Shown here in pieces: positions 1-7,050 of a stretch of DNA of 14,068 bases. A model generated the notes under the pieces. That model had not been told where the DNA came from. It saw only the letters and a program-made list of their open reading frames with translations, and did not search any database. Each line of letters begins with the position of its first letter. Within the stretch, counting starts at the first letter, position 1. The stretch comes from CAYUPY01 sp964446595 (GTDB taxonomy: Bacteria > Patescibacteriota > Dojkabacteria > J137 > JAEUSD01), in assembly GCA_964446595.1 (NCBI GenBank), contig CAYUPY010000038.1, positions 1-14,068 of the forward strand, in the 5' to 3' direction. A program made the position numbers and the translations under genes.

Positions 1-348
1 GGAAGAGGATTCCGACCAGGAGGTGTTGGGATCGGTCACACCGGAATTGACTTGTTAAAAGCAGGCGGCTGTCCTATTAGGGCTATAGGAAACGGGGTGG
101 TTACTTTCGCAGGTTGGCAAAGCGGCTCAGGATTTGCCGTTACAATTAATCATGGAAATGGAGTTGAATCTTTGTACTACCATGGTGACGGTAACATTTG
201 GGTTTCCCCAGGGCAATCAGTTAGTCGTGGTCAGCCGATTATGTACATGGGTTGTACTGGTCTTTGTTTTGGTACTCACTTACACTTAACTCTGAGACTA
301 AACGGAGGGCTGATTGACCCAGCACCTTACGTACCATATAGGAGATAA
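1..348 (+). CDS. M23 (LytM) family metallopeptidase, 5'-truncated by window edge
   Basis: Peptidoglycan-cutting zinc endopeptidase, expected outside the membrane. The reading frame is open from base 1 and ends at TAA 346-348, giving the last 115 residues; the true start lies upstream of the window, and the internal TTG at 52 is not a start. Zinc ligands of the family are visible: HTGID (His13, Asp17 of this fragment) and HLHL (His93, His95), with the catalytic His in YYHGDG. The fragment is closely similar to the C-terminal half of the next gene (shared GGCPIR, MYMG, GTHLHL, YVPY), so the two are tandem paralogues. Oddity: the loop before HLH reads GCTGLCFG, two Cys where the neighbour has Ser (GSTGYSTG). 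Whether LysM domains or a membrane anchor precede it cannot be seen. Confidence 0.9.
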   Translation, partial: GRGFRPGGVGIGHTGIDLLKAGGCPIRAIGNGVVTFAGWQSGSGFAVTINHGNGVESLYYHGDGNIWVSPGQSVSRGQPIMYMGCTGLCFGTHLHLTLRLNGGLIDPAPYVPYRR

Positions 349-375
349 TCTTAGTTTCTAGAATCCTTGTTTAAT

Positions 376-1434
376 ATGACCACAAGTAAGCCAACTTTTT
401 CGCGCAACAATCGTTACAAAAAACTAAGTGAATTTGCAACTCACACTAAAAGTGAGCTTGTAAAAAGGATGTTTTGGGGTAGAGGATCATGGTATAAGAA
501 TTCTTTTCATATCGTTGTAATTACGATAACAGGTGTATTGCTATTAACCGGCTTGTTTTCAACCAGATATCAGGTAAGCGGTCAGGCTAGCACCCTAGAT
601 TTAGCATACGGAGCATATGGAAATAGTGATTTATTAGCCCAAGGCGGTAGTTTGGCCACAGTAGTAGCTGTCGATGCAGCAACTAATTATACAGTGTTCA
701 ACCATGTTGTACGTGAGGGTGAAACTTTAGCAAAAATTGCTAAGCAATATGGAGTACAGCAGGATACAATACTGTGGGCAAATAGTTCTGAAATAAGCCC
801 TTTTAACCCCGAAGTTAGATCTGGAATGAGAATTAAAATTCCAGAGATTGATGGTGTGCTTCATCAAGTCAGATCAGGAGATACTGTTGATAGTATTGCG
901 TCAGCTACGAACGGAAATAGATTCGATATCATTGAATTAAATCAGCTCGTACCACCAAACTATAAACTAGATGTGGGACAAAGAATTTTTGTGCCGCAGG
1001 GATCTTTGCCACCAGAGCCGCTCCCGGGTCTATACAGAGACTATTTTGATAACCCCCTGTCTCACCCAGCGTGTACTGGTTATCGTTTCCAAAGAGGATT
1101 AACTAGTTACCATAGCGGTATTGACCTTTCAAAAATGGGTGGCTGTCCTATTCGTTCGATTGCAGCAGGGCAGGTTGTATTTGCAGGGTGGTCTGATGGT
1201 CTGTCAGGGTATACAGTAATTGTAGAGCATGGTGACGCTGAAGCTGGAAATAGTATTCGTTCTTACTATCTTCATGGTAGCGGAGAAATATGGGTAAGGT
1301 CTGGTGAATATGTAAAGAAAGGCCAAAACCTTATGTATATGGGCAGTACTGGTTATAGCACTGGTACACACCTTCACTTAAGTATTAGACGTAACAATGC
1401 GTTGGTGGATCCGGCAGTATACGTTCCCTACTAA
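376..1434 (+). CDS. Membrane-anchored LysM-LysM-M23 peptidoglycan endopeptidase
   Basis: Predicted cell-wall hydrolase of 352 residues. Order of parts: basic cytoplasmic N-terminus (1-42), one membrane segment (about 43-61), a linker, LysM 1 (about 109-155, HVVREGETLAKIAKQYGV), LysM 2 (about 162-207, HQVRSGDTVDSIA), then the M23 domain (about 236-350). LysM binds glycan chains and M23 cuts peptide cross-links. The zinc and catalytic residues are all present: His246 and Asp250 (HSGID), His300 (YYLHGSG), His332 and His334 (HLHL). I chose ATG 376 over an in-frame TTG at 367, because ATG is stronger and nothing supports the extra three codons; no Shine-Dalgarno is visible. It follows its paralogue by 27 bases. 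A weak promoter (TTGACC 314-319, 17-base spacer, TATAGG 337-342) lies inside the upstream gene, so separate transcription is possible but unproven. Confidence 0.92.
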   Translation: MTTSKPTFSRNNRYKKLSEFATHTKSELVKRMFWGRGSWYKNSFHIVVITITGVLLLTGLFSTRYQVSGQASTLDLAYGAYGNSDLLAQGGSLATVVAVDAATNYTVFNHVVREGETLAKIAKQYGVQQDTILWANSSEISPFNPEVRSGMRIKIPEIDGVLHQVRSGDTVDSIASATNGNRFDIIELNQLVPPNYKLDVGQRIFVPQGSLPPEPLPGLYRDYFDNPLSHPACTGYRFQRGLTSYHSGIDLSKMGGCPIRSIAAGQVVFAGWSDGLSGYTVIVEHGDAEAGNSIRSYYLHGSGEIWVRSGEYVKKGQNLMYMGSTGYSTGTHLHLSIRRNNALVDPAVYVPY

Positions 1435-1443
1435 AATAAATCT

Positions 1444-1472
1444 TTGACTTGCAATCAAAATAACTCTAAACT
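1444..1472 (+). promoter_or_regulatory. Putative sigma70-type promoter for the tail-anchored protein gene
   Basis: TTGACT (1444-1449) and TAAACT (1467-1472) are separated by 17 bases. The ATG at 1479 starts only 6 bases after the -10 box, so a start point at the usual distance would give a leaderless or nearly leaderless mRNA. The -35 is good and the -10 matches 4 of 6. Confidence 0.45.
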
Positions 1473-1478
1473 GATAGC

Positions 1479-2585
1479 ATGTCAGAAAATGCAACTGCTA
1501 CGCCGCTGCAAAGTGGCCAACCAAATACTAATAACACAAACCAATCTCAGCCACAGCCAGCACCTATTTCTGGTGCACCAGTAGCTGCAGCAGCTGTTAA
1601 TCCAGTGCAGGCTCCCGTAATAGTAAGTGAAGGCACTACTCAGGACTATACTGCATCTACCCAGGATTATGGTGTTAATACACCTGATCCTGCAATGGGA
1701 ATGCCTACGGCACAATCAGCGCAGCCGACAGCTCCAGTTGAAAATTACTCTGTCCCTGAGTCACCCAGTTTACAAGTTAATGGAGATCCGTCCGTGGCCG
1801 ATCCATATGGAAGCCCTTTTGGAGGTAATCAAGAAGTTAATAACACTGATGATGCTTTAAGTGGACAAGTTGCTGAAAATAATCAGGTGGAAGATAATTT
1901 GGGTCAGCAGCAAGGTGCTGGCGGAGTTCAGATTTTAAATGACGTTTCAGGAGAAGTAGATACTCAAAGTATCGGACTGGCTCAGACGAATAATGCGTCA
2001 CAAATGAGTAACAATCTGCCTCCAGAAGCAGAGGATGTGCAGTTAGAAGGTAGTGATATGCAAGTACAGGGTTCTCCTGCAATGGTACAACCAGAACAAC
2101 AAGCAGCACAACAAGAACCTATGGTGATGAACGAAGCTCCGGCTAGCCAACAAGTTCAGCAAGTCCAAGGCTACGATTCTCAGCCTGCAGGTATGCAACA
2201 AGAGATAGCTAGTCAAACATTACCTGCTACAGCTCAAGCTACAATGGCTACACCTGTCAACCAGGTGCCAGCACAAGAACCAGTGGCAACTAGTAGCTTA
2301 GAACAAATTCCCTCCAGCAATATGTATCCTGGGCAGGCACCATTGCCACCAATAGATCCATCCCAGACTAGTGAACAAACTATGTCAACAGCTGCGGGAC
2401 AACTTAATAGTAACGGCTTACCTCAGCAACAACCTAGTTCCAACAGTGAAGTAAAGTCTGAAGCTAAGAAAGTAGAATCGAAGGCTGTAAATCCACCTAG
2501 CAACAAACTGCTCTACATTATAATATTTATCCTGCTAGTGATTGTAATTGTTCTAACCGCTGTGGTTTTAACATCGCTGACTTAA
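1479..2585 (+). CDS. Low-complexity Gln/Pro/Ala/Asn-rich protein with C-terminal membrane anchor
   Basis: A 368-residue protein of unknown function. Residues 1 to about 320 are dominated by Gln, Asn, Pro, Ala, Ser, Thr, Val and acidic residues, with no recognisable domain, no signal peptide and almost no aromatic or Cys residues, so this part is probably disordered. A short Lys/Glu stretch (SEVKSEAKKVESK) leads into one strongly hydrophobic segment at about 344-367 (LLYIIIFILLVIVIVLTAVV), followed by only a few residues. This is a tail-anchored layout, which would leave the long N-terminal part in the cytoplasm unless the topology is inverted. It lies between cell-wall hydrolases and an envelope operon, so an envelope-related scaffold or tether is a guess from context only. 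The overlapping frames on both strands are shadows caused by the repetitive composition. Confidence 0.8.
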   Translation: MSENATATPLQSGQPNTNNTNQSQPQPAPISGAPVAAAAVNPVQAPVIVSEGTTQDYTASTQDYGVNTPDPAMGMPTAQSAQPTAPVENYSVPESPSLQVNGDPSVADPYGSPFGGNQEVNNTDDALSGQVAENNQVEDNLGQQQGAGGVQILNDVSGEVDTQSIGLAQTNNASQMSNNLPPEAEDVQLEGSDMQVQGSPAMVQPEQQAAQQEPMVMNEAPASQQVQQVQGYDSQPAGMQQEIASQTLPATAQATMATPVNQVPAQEPVATSSLEQIPSSNMYPGQAPLPPIDPSQTSEQTMSTAAGQLNSNGLPQQQPSSNSEVKSEAKKVESKAVNPPSNKLLYIIIFILLVIVIVLTAVVLTSLT

Positions 2586-2594
2586 TTAAAAGTT

Positions 2595-2603
2595 TGCTAT
2601 AAT
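2595..2603 (+). promoter_or_regulatory. Extended -10 promoter of tRNA-Ala
   Basis: TGCTATAAT combines a perfect TATAAT (2598-2603) with the upstream TG of an extended -10. It starts 10 bases after the preceding stop codon, and its 3' end is 11 bases before the mature tRNA 5' end. No strong -35 is present; GCTGAC (2576-2581) at 16 bases is the nearest. Confidence 0.7.
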
Positions 2604-2614
2604 CACTGGAATTA

Positions 2615-2687
2615 GGGGTCGTAGCTTAATTGGTAGAGCGCTACTATGGCATAGTAGAGGTTGTCGGTTCGAGTCCGATCGACTCCA
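2615..2687 (+). tRNA. tRNA-Ala (anticodon GGC)
   Basis: A full cloverleaf folds by eye over 73 bases. The acceptor stem GGGGTCG (2615-2621) pairs with CGACTCC (2680-2686) and includes a G3-U70 wobble, the classic alanine identity element. The D-arm is GCTT/GAGC with loop AATTGGTA, the anticodon stem is CTACT/AGTAG with loop ATGGCAT (anticodon GGC at 2648-2650), and the T-arm is GTCGG/CCGAT with loop TTCGAGT. The discriminator base is A2687 and CCA is not encoded. The D-loop GG and a normal T-loop suggest it works in translation and is not a specialised non-translating tRNA. The next gene starts 24 bases after its 3' end with no terminator between, so tRNA and mRNA are probably on one transcript. 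Confidence 0.95.
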
Positions 2688-2711
2688 TTTTACTTCCGAG
2701 ATTTAAGATCA

Positions 2712-3827
2712 ATGTCTCTTTCATTTACACTAGCATCAAACGATAAAAAGCAGGAATGGGATGATTTTGTTGACCAATGTGAGCTAGGAGATATACTTCA
2801 GTATTGGGAATGGGGGGAAGTTAAACGTGAAGAGGGTTGGGATCCTCTGAGGGTACAAGTCTTAGAAGAGGGCCAGGTATTACTTCAAGCGCAGATTTTG
2901 GTAAAGCAGGCAGGGTTTCTGGGGACATATGCCTATATTCCTCATGGGCCATTAGCCAAAAGTAACGAAATCCTAAAAGCCATCCTTCCATTTTTTACGA
3001 AAAAGATCAAAGATTTAGCAGTCCAGGAAGGTTGGTTTGTTATTGAGGTAGAGCCCAAAATAGGAATTGAGAAATTGGAAGCGGGAGAGAAGTTATGGCC
3101 AAACTTAGAGGTATTCACGAATAAAGAGCTATTTAAATCCTTTCGTGAAAATGGTTTTGTTGCTACAGGTAGGAATATGCAGCCAAAGTATAAGTTGTTC
3201 TATGATTTGAGTTTGGGTGAGGATGAGCTGTTGCAGTCTATGAAAAAGAATACACGATACAATGTGCGCTTAGCAGAACGAAAGGGTGTAAAAGTACATA
3301 CTTATCTGCCAGATCATCCGCAGCTAGCCGAGAAGTTAGAAGATTTCTATAAGGCACTTGAGGCTGTACAGGATAGAGCACAAGGCTATCCAATAAGACC
3401 TTTTTCTAGCTTTAAGAGGTTATTCGAAGAATTTAACGGAAAGAATAACTTAGTCCTTTTTGAAGTAACCTATAAAGAAGATACTGTAGCCTATAATATA
3501 TCAGAGTTTACTGGCAAGTGGTCCTCCTCGTTTTATGCCGGCTCATACCGAATCCACAATAAGGTAAAAGCACCGTATTTATTACGTTGGTCGGCAGTAA
3601 TGGAGGCTAAAAGCAGAGGAATACCCATATATGATTTCTGGGGCATAATCCCGGACAGTGATTTGCATAAAGGTTACAGTGATAACAAACTTAGTTTTGG
3701 AGGGCAAAGGATTGATTACTATGGTCTTTTGGCATATCCAATTAACTTACCGAAATACTGGATTTGGCATTTCGTGCTTCCCTTGCGTCAAAGAATGTAT
3801 GCTTTGATGAGAAACATAAAAAGATGA
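2712..3827 (+). CDS. FemAB/FemX-family peptidyltransferase (first copy)
   Basis: Predicted aminoacyl-tRNA-dependent transferase that adds amino acids to the peptide of peptidoglycan precursors, acting at the cytoplasmic membrane face. It has 371 residues and two GNAT-like halves. The family region MKKNTRYNVRLAERKGVKV (from residue 177) is followed by the second half with YNISEFTGKW and the ending segment FGGQRIDYYGLLAYPIN. The length and lack of an obvious coiled-coil arm resemble FemX of Weissella more than staphylococcal FemA. ATG 2712 was chosen because the in-frame TTG at 2661 lies inside the tRNA gene and would add tRNA-encoded residues. The gene ends in an ATGA overlap with the aminotransferase, so they are translationally coupled. 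The amino acid it transfers cannot be read from the sequence; the adjacent tRNA-Ala makes alanine a testable idea only. Confidence 0.88.
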   Translation: MSLSFTLASNDKKQEWDDFVDQCELGDILQYWEWGEVKREEGWDPLRVQVLEEGQVLLQAQILVKQAGFLGTYAYIPHGPLAKSNEILKAILPFFTKKIKDLAVQEGWFVIEVEPKIGIEKLEAGEKLWPNLEVFTNKELFKSFRENGFVATGRNMQPKYKLFYDLSLGEDELLQSMKKNTRYNVRLAERKGVKVHTYLPDHPQLAEKLEDFYKALEAVQDRAQGYPIRPFSSFKRLFEEFNGKNNLVLFEVTYKEDTVAYNISEFTGKWSSSFYAGSYRIHNKVKAPYLLRWSAVMEAKSRGIPIYDFWGIIPDSDLHKGYSDNKLSFGGQRIDYYGLLAYPINLPKYWIWHFVLPLRQRMYALMRNIKR

Positions 3828-5032
3828 AGGCAATATTTATAGGAGCTGCTCCAAATATTGAGAGAGATGATGTCACCTTGGCTTTGAACCTGCTTGTTCA
3901 ACCTTGGAATTGGCATAAAAGTTCAGATGTGAGAGAGTTTGAGGAAGCTCTCAAGCCCTATTTTTTTTCCAATGCATATGTATTTGCTTTTGATAGTGCT
4001 AGATCTGCGTTATTTGTTTTGCTGAAGAGCCTAAACCTTAAACCTGAAGATGAAGTTATTCTACCAGCATTCTTATGCTATGTAGTAGCAAATGCAGTTA
4101 TAGCAGCAGGTGCTAAGCCTGTATATGCCGATGTAGGAAGAGACTATAATTTGAGCCTTGATTCAGTATCCCAGCTTGTAACAGAGAAGACGAAAGTCAT
4201 TATAGTGCCTCATATGTTTGGAGAATTAGTCGATATCAAAGCGTTGAAGAAGCTTATTGCTAGTGACGTTTTTATTATTGAAGATGCTGCACATTCTTTC
4301 GGGCAAAAACCAAGTGAAGAAGCCGACGCAATAATTGTGTCCTTTGGGATGGACAAGGTGATCTCGTCAACTCGTGGCGGAGCGGTTGCTGTTAAAGATG
4401 GTAGATTGGCTGCGGATATATCGCATTTGCAAAAATCCTCAAAGGAGCTTGGCAAGGTAACGCTTTTCAGGCTTATTTTTAGTCCAATTTTCTGGACACT
4501 GGCCACTAAGGTATATTATTGGGGTGTTGGGCGCATAACTTTGGGTAGAATATTACTTTATTTTGCAACGAAAATAAGGTTGTTGGGCAGTATTGCAGTA
4601 TACTTAGGGGAGGATGAGGCCAAATGGCCAGCAGAATTACCTGCCAGAATGAGTGGTGTTGTTGCAAGACTAGGATTACACCAATTAAAAAAACTCCAGA
4701 AACTGCAAATGCATAGAGCAGGGCTAGTTAAACTGTATAGTAATGGCAAAGATGATAAGCCAATGTTGCGCTATCCATTGCAAGTGCAGGGTATAGAACG
4801 CGAGGCTTTGCTGCAAGAAGCTAAAAATCAAGGTATTATTTTAGGTAGATGGTATGACTCAATCCTATTTACCGAAACTGCTACTTTGGGGAGATATGGA
4901 TATGAACTGGGAAGTGCTCCGGTAGCTGAAGAGCTAGCAGAGAGGGTGATAAATCTGCCAACCGGCGTTAACGTACCGAAAGATGATGCTGAAAAAATTA
5001 AGGAATTGGTGAATAAATATGTGGGAGATTAA
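3824..5032 (+). CDS. DegT/DnrJ/EryC1/StrS-family PLP-dependent aminotransferase
   Basis: Predicted fold-type I PLP enzyme of 402 residues. The family normally transfers an amino group to a keto sugar on a nucleotide carrier. Visible landmarks are FDSARSAL (cofactor phosphate region), EDAAHSFGQ with Asp154 (expected to bind the pyridine nitrogen) and SFGMDK with Lys178 as the likely Schiff-base lysine, followed by the glycine pair of STRGGAV. ATG 3824 overlaps the previous stop as ATGA; the in-frame upstream start at 3764 lies inside the FemAB gene and adds only residues in its shadow frame. Its end overlaps the second FemAB gene by 14 bases. Because it is locked between two Fem genes and ahead of galU, I infer a role in an aminosugar or cell-wall precursor, but the substrate is unknown. 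Confidence 0.88.
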   Translation: MKAIFIGAAPNIERDDVTLALNLLVQPWNWHKSSDVREFEEALKPYFFSNAYVFAFDSARSALFVLLKSLNLKPEDEVILPAFLCYVVANAVIAAGAKPVYADVGRDYNLSLDSVSQLVTEKTKVIIVPHMFGELVDIKALKKLIASDVFIIEDAAHSFGQKPSEEADAIIVSFGMDKVISSTRGGAVAVKDGRLAADISHLQKSSKELGKVTLFRLIFSPIFWTLATKVYYWGVGRITLGRILLYFATKIRLLGSIAVYLGEDEAKWPAELPARMSGVVARLGLHQLKKLQKLQMHRAGLVKLYSNGKDDKPMLRYPLQVQGIEREALLQEAKNQGIILGRWYDSILFTETATLGRYGYELGSAPVAEELAERVINLPTGVNVPKDDAEKIKELVNKYVGD

Positions 5033-6059
5033 AGAAGTACAAGATAAAGATTTATATACAGAGATTTGGACTGAGAACGGGTTAAGCTTTCTACAGTCAT
5101 GGTACTGGGGGGAGGTAAAGAGACCGAATTGGGTACCAATTAGATTTTTGGCTGAACAAAAAGAAGGGACTAAAGTACTTAGTAGGCAAGTTTTTACAGT
5201 TCTAGTTCGTAAAGTACTTAGTGTTATTAAGTTGGGTTATGCACCTAGATTGGTTATGGGGTCGCAAGAGATACTGGCCCTTTTAGTAAGTCATCTAAAG
5301 GCCAAGCAGTTGGTGGATACGCTAGTTTTAGAGTTTGATGATAACGCAAATGATATATTTCCACAGGCAGTTCAGCTGCCAAATTACTCCACTAATATCC
5401 AGCCGGACTATACAAACATTATCTACCTAAATAAGACTGAAGAGGAAATTTGGGGTGCACTAACCGGCAATTGCCGTAGAAGTATAAAAAAAGCACGTAA
5501 GTTAGGTGTAAAGTCAGAAATCATTTACCCAGATGACCCCACTGCGCTAGATAAGTTTTATTCTGTAATGAAGGCAATTTTTGCTCGAACTGATTATGTT
5601 ATGCATGGTAAAGGTTATTTTGAAAAAGTGTGGGAGTATATGGGTAAACAAGCGCACAGAGCAGTAATAATCATTGTTAAAAAGGAAGAGAAAACTATAG
5701 GTGCTTATTTGCTGACTTATGATGGCAAGTATGCAAATGAATTATATGGTGGCGTTATCGACGAAGGGAAGCCTTTAGAAGCCGGTTACCTGTTAGTTTG
5801 GGAGTCAATTTTATGGGCAAAAAGTAAGGGTCTTTTAGGTTATGATATATGGGGAGTGGCAAGCTATGATGAAGAAGGTAATTTTTTACCGCAGCATCCT
5901 TTATATAATATCTCGCGTTTTAAAGCCCGGTTTGGAGGACGGAATATTAAGTTTATGCCAACTAAATATTTCGCCATAAACCCTTTGAAAACCCAAGTAT
6001 TACTTTTAGGTCAAAAATTACAATCGCAAATTATTCAGCTCCGCAAAATTATTTCTTAA
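5019..6059 (+). CDS. FemAB/FemX-family peptidyltransferase (second copy)
   Basis: Second predicted aminoacyl-tRNA-dependent cell-wall peptidyltransferase, 346 residues. The N-terminal FLQSWYWGEVKRPNW matches the equivalent YWEWGEVKREEGW of the first copy. The conserved basic segment is NCRRSIKKARKLGVKSE (residues 151-167), and the second half contains YDIWGVASYDEEGNFLP and the ending RFGGRNIKFMPTKYFAINP. It is clearly a diverged paralogue of the gene at 2712, so two consecutive additions, or additions to different acceptors, are plausible. The start ATG 5019 lies inside the end of the aminotransferase (14-base overlap), which implies coupled translation. galU starts 9 bases after its stop codon. 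Confidence 0.88.
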   Translation: MWEIKEVQDKDLYTEIWTENGLSFLQSWYWGEVKRPNWVPIRFLAEQKEGTKVLSRQVFTVLVRKVLSVIKLGYAPRLVMGSQEILALLVSHLKAKQLVDTLVLEFDDNANDIFPQAVQLPNYSTNIQPDYTNIIYLNKTEEEIWGALTGNCRRSIKKARKLGVKSEIIYPDDPTALDKFYSVMKAIFARTDYVMHGKGYFEKVWEYMGKQAHRAVIIIVKKEEKTIGAYLLTYDGKYANELYGGVIDEGKPLEAGYLLVWESILWAKSKGLLGYDIWGVASYDEEGNFLPQHPLYNISRFKARFGGRNIKFMPTKYFAINPLKTQVLLLGQKLQSQIIQLRKIIS

Positions 6060-6068
6060 TTCAAAACG

Positions 6069-6938
6069 ATGTCTGTTAAAAAGGCAATTATTACGGCAGC
6101 GGGTTTTGGTTCTAGATTCTTACCTTTTACAAAAAGTGTGCCAAAGGAGATGTTGCCTTTGGTAGATAAACCAATAATTCATCATTTGGTGGAGGAGTGT
6201 GCCGAAGCTGGTATTGAAGAAGTAATTATTGTGGCTAGCTCGGCAGAAGTAGCCAAGTTTGATGACTATTTCTTAGGAAGAGCTACTCATATTAGGTCTT
6301 TAATGATCAGACAAAATAAACTTGATCGATGGGAGAAAGTAGAAAGAGTTTTTAAGTTGCCGCATGTAACTGTTATTCCGCAAGATGAAAGATTAGCTTA
6401 TGGGAACGGAAGTCCTGTCTTAAGTGCGAAAGATTTACTAGTTAATGATGAAGCGTTTGTTGTGATATTCGGTGACGATCTAGTGCTATCTAAGGAAAGT
6501 GCAACAAAGCAGCTGGTAGGTGAATATGAAAAAGAAAAACCAGATGCTGTAATTGGCGTTCAGCAAGTAGATAAGGAAAGTGTATCTAAATTCGGCATTG
6601 TAGAGTTAAAGAAGGGGACGAAAAGTGTGGTAAAGCGCTTGATAGAAAAGCCAGACCCTGAGACAGCATCATCCCGATTGGCGCAGTATGGTCGGTTTAT
6701 TTTTACTAATAGGATTTTTGATTATCTACACCCAGATGGTACAGGTAAGGATGGTGAGCTATGGATAGGAGACGCCACGGATCAGTTGGCTAGAAACGGG
6801 CGAGTTCTGTGCAAACAGGTTGAGGGAGAGTGGATGACAACTGGTGACCCGCTATCTTATACCAAAGCTTTCTTAAAATTTGCTATGGCCGACCAGAAAA
6901 TTGGTGAAGAAATACAAGCATTCGTAGAAAACATATAA
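6069..6938 (+). CDS. galU: UTP--glucose-1-phosphate uridylyltransferase
   Basis: Makes UDP-glucose from UTP and glucose-1-phosphate in the cytoplasm, supplying sugar nucleotides for envelope polysaccharides. The 289 residues match the usual bacterial GalU length. The nucleotide-binding signature AAGFGSRFLPFTKSVPKEML is at residues 11-30, FGDDLVL (Asp136/Asp137, metal and nucleotide region) begins at 134, SKFGIVEL follows, and LIEKP has Lys194. The C-terminal KDGELWIGDATDQL is also typical. It is the last gene of the Fem/aminotransferase operon, 9 bases downstream of the second Fem gene, with no Shine-Dalgarno visible. A related nucleotidyltransferase specificity (for example another sugar-1-phosphate) cannot be excluded by eye, but the N-terminal signature is strongly GalU-like. 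Confidence 0.92.
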   Translation: MSVKKAIITAAGFGSRFLPFTKSVPKEMLPLVDKPIIHHLVEECAEAGIEEVIIVASSAEVAKFDDYFLGRATHIRSLMIRQNKLDRWEKVERVFKLPHVTVIPQDERLAYGNGSPVLSAKDLLVNDEAFVVIFGDDLVLSKESATKQLVGEYEKEKPDAVIGVQQVDKESVSKFGIVELKKGTKSVVKRLIEKPDPETASSRLAQYGRFIFTNRIFDYLHPDGTGKDGELWIGDATDQLARNGRVLCKQVEGEWMTTGDPLSYTKAFLKFAMADQKIGEEIQAFVENI

Positions 6939-6951
6939 TTTTTGCTCAGCT

Positions 6952-6994
6952 AAAAAAGAGGCTGGTGGATGTATCATTATTTACATCCACCAGC
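6952..6994 (-). terminator. Intrinsic terminator of the minus-strand RNA
   Basis: A perfect 13-bp stem (arms 6961-6973 and 6982-6994, 8-base loop) is followed on the minus strand by CTC and six T (complement of A 6952-6957). On the plus strand the same stem is followed by GTTTAAAG without a T run, so it is oriented for minus-strand transcription. It may still slow transcripts arriving from galU. Confidence 0.8.
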
Positions 6995-7006
6995 GTTTAA
7001 AGAATC

Positions 7007-7050
7007 TGATTTGAGGTATGGTAACCGGTTTAAGTTCATGCCTCAAATCA
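7007..7050 (-). other. Hairpin with palindromic apical loop inside the ncRNA
   Basis: A 10-bp perfect stem (7007-7016 with 7041-7050), continued by three more pairs after one mismatch, presents a loop that contains the self-complementary octamer AACCGGTT (7023-7030). Such a loop could form a kissing dimer. This is inference from the sequence only. Confidence 0.5.

Noticed and set aside
1482..2109. Antisense and alternative-frame open frames over the low-complexity gene
   Set aside because: They come from repetitive Gln/Ala/Pro codons; the proteins are compositionally odd and have no start signals.
2661..2711. Upstream TTG start that would lengthen the first FemAB protein by 17 residues
   Set aside because: Much of this stretch is the 3' half of tRNA-Ala; ATG 2712 follows the tRNA and begins at the family's natural N-terminus.
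3764..3823. Upstream start for the aminotransferase giving 20 extra residues
   Set aside because: It lies fully inside the FemAB coding region, and the ATGA overlap at 3824 is the typical coupled start; the extra residues look like shadow translation.
6961..6994. Terminator of the galU operon on the plus strand
   Set aside because: The stem lacks a T run in the plus direction (GTTTAAAG follows), whereas the minus direction has six T.
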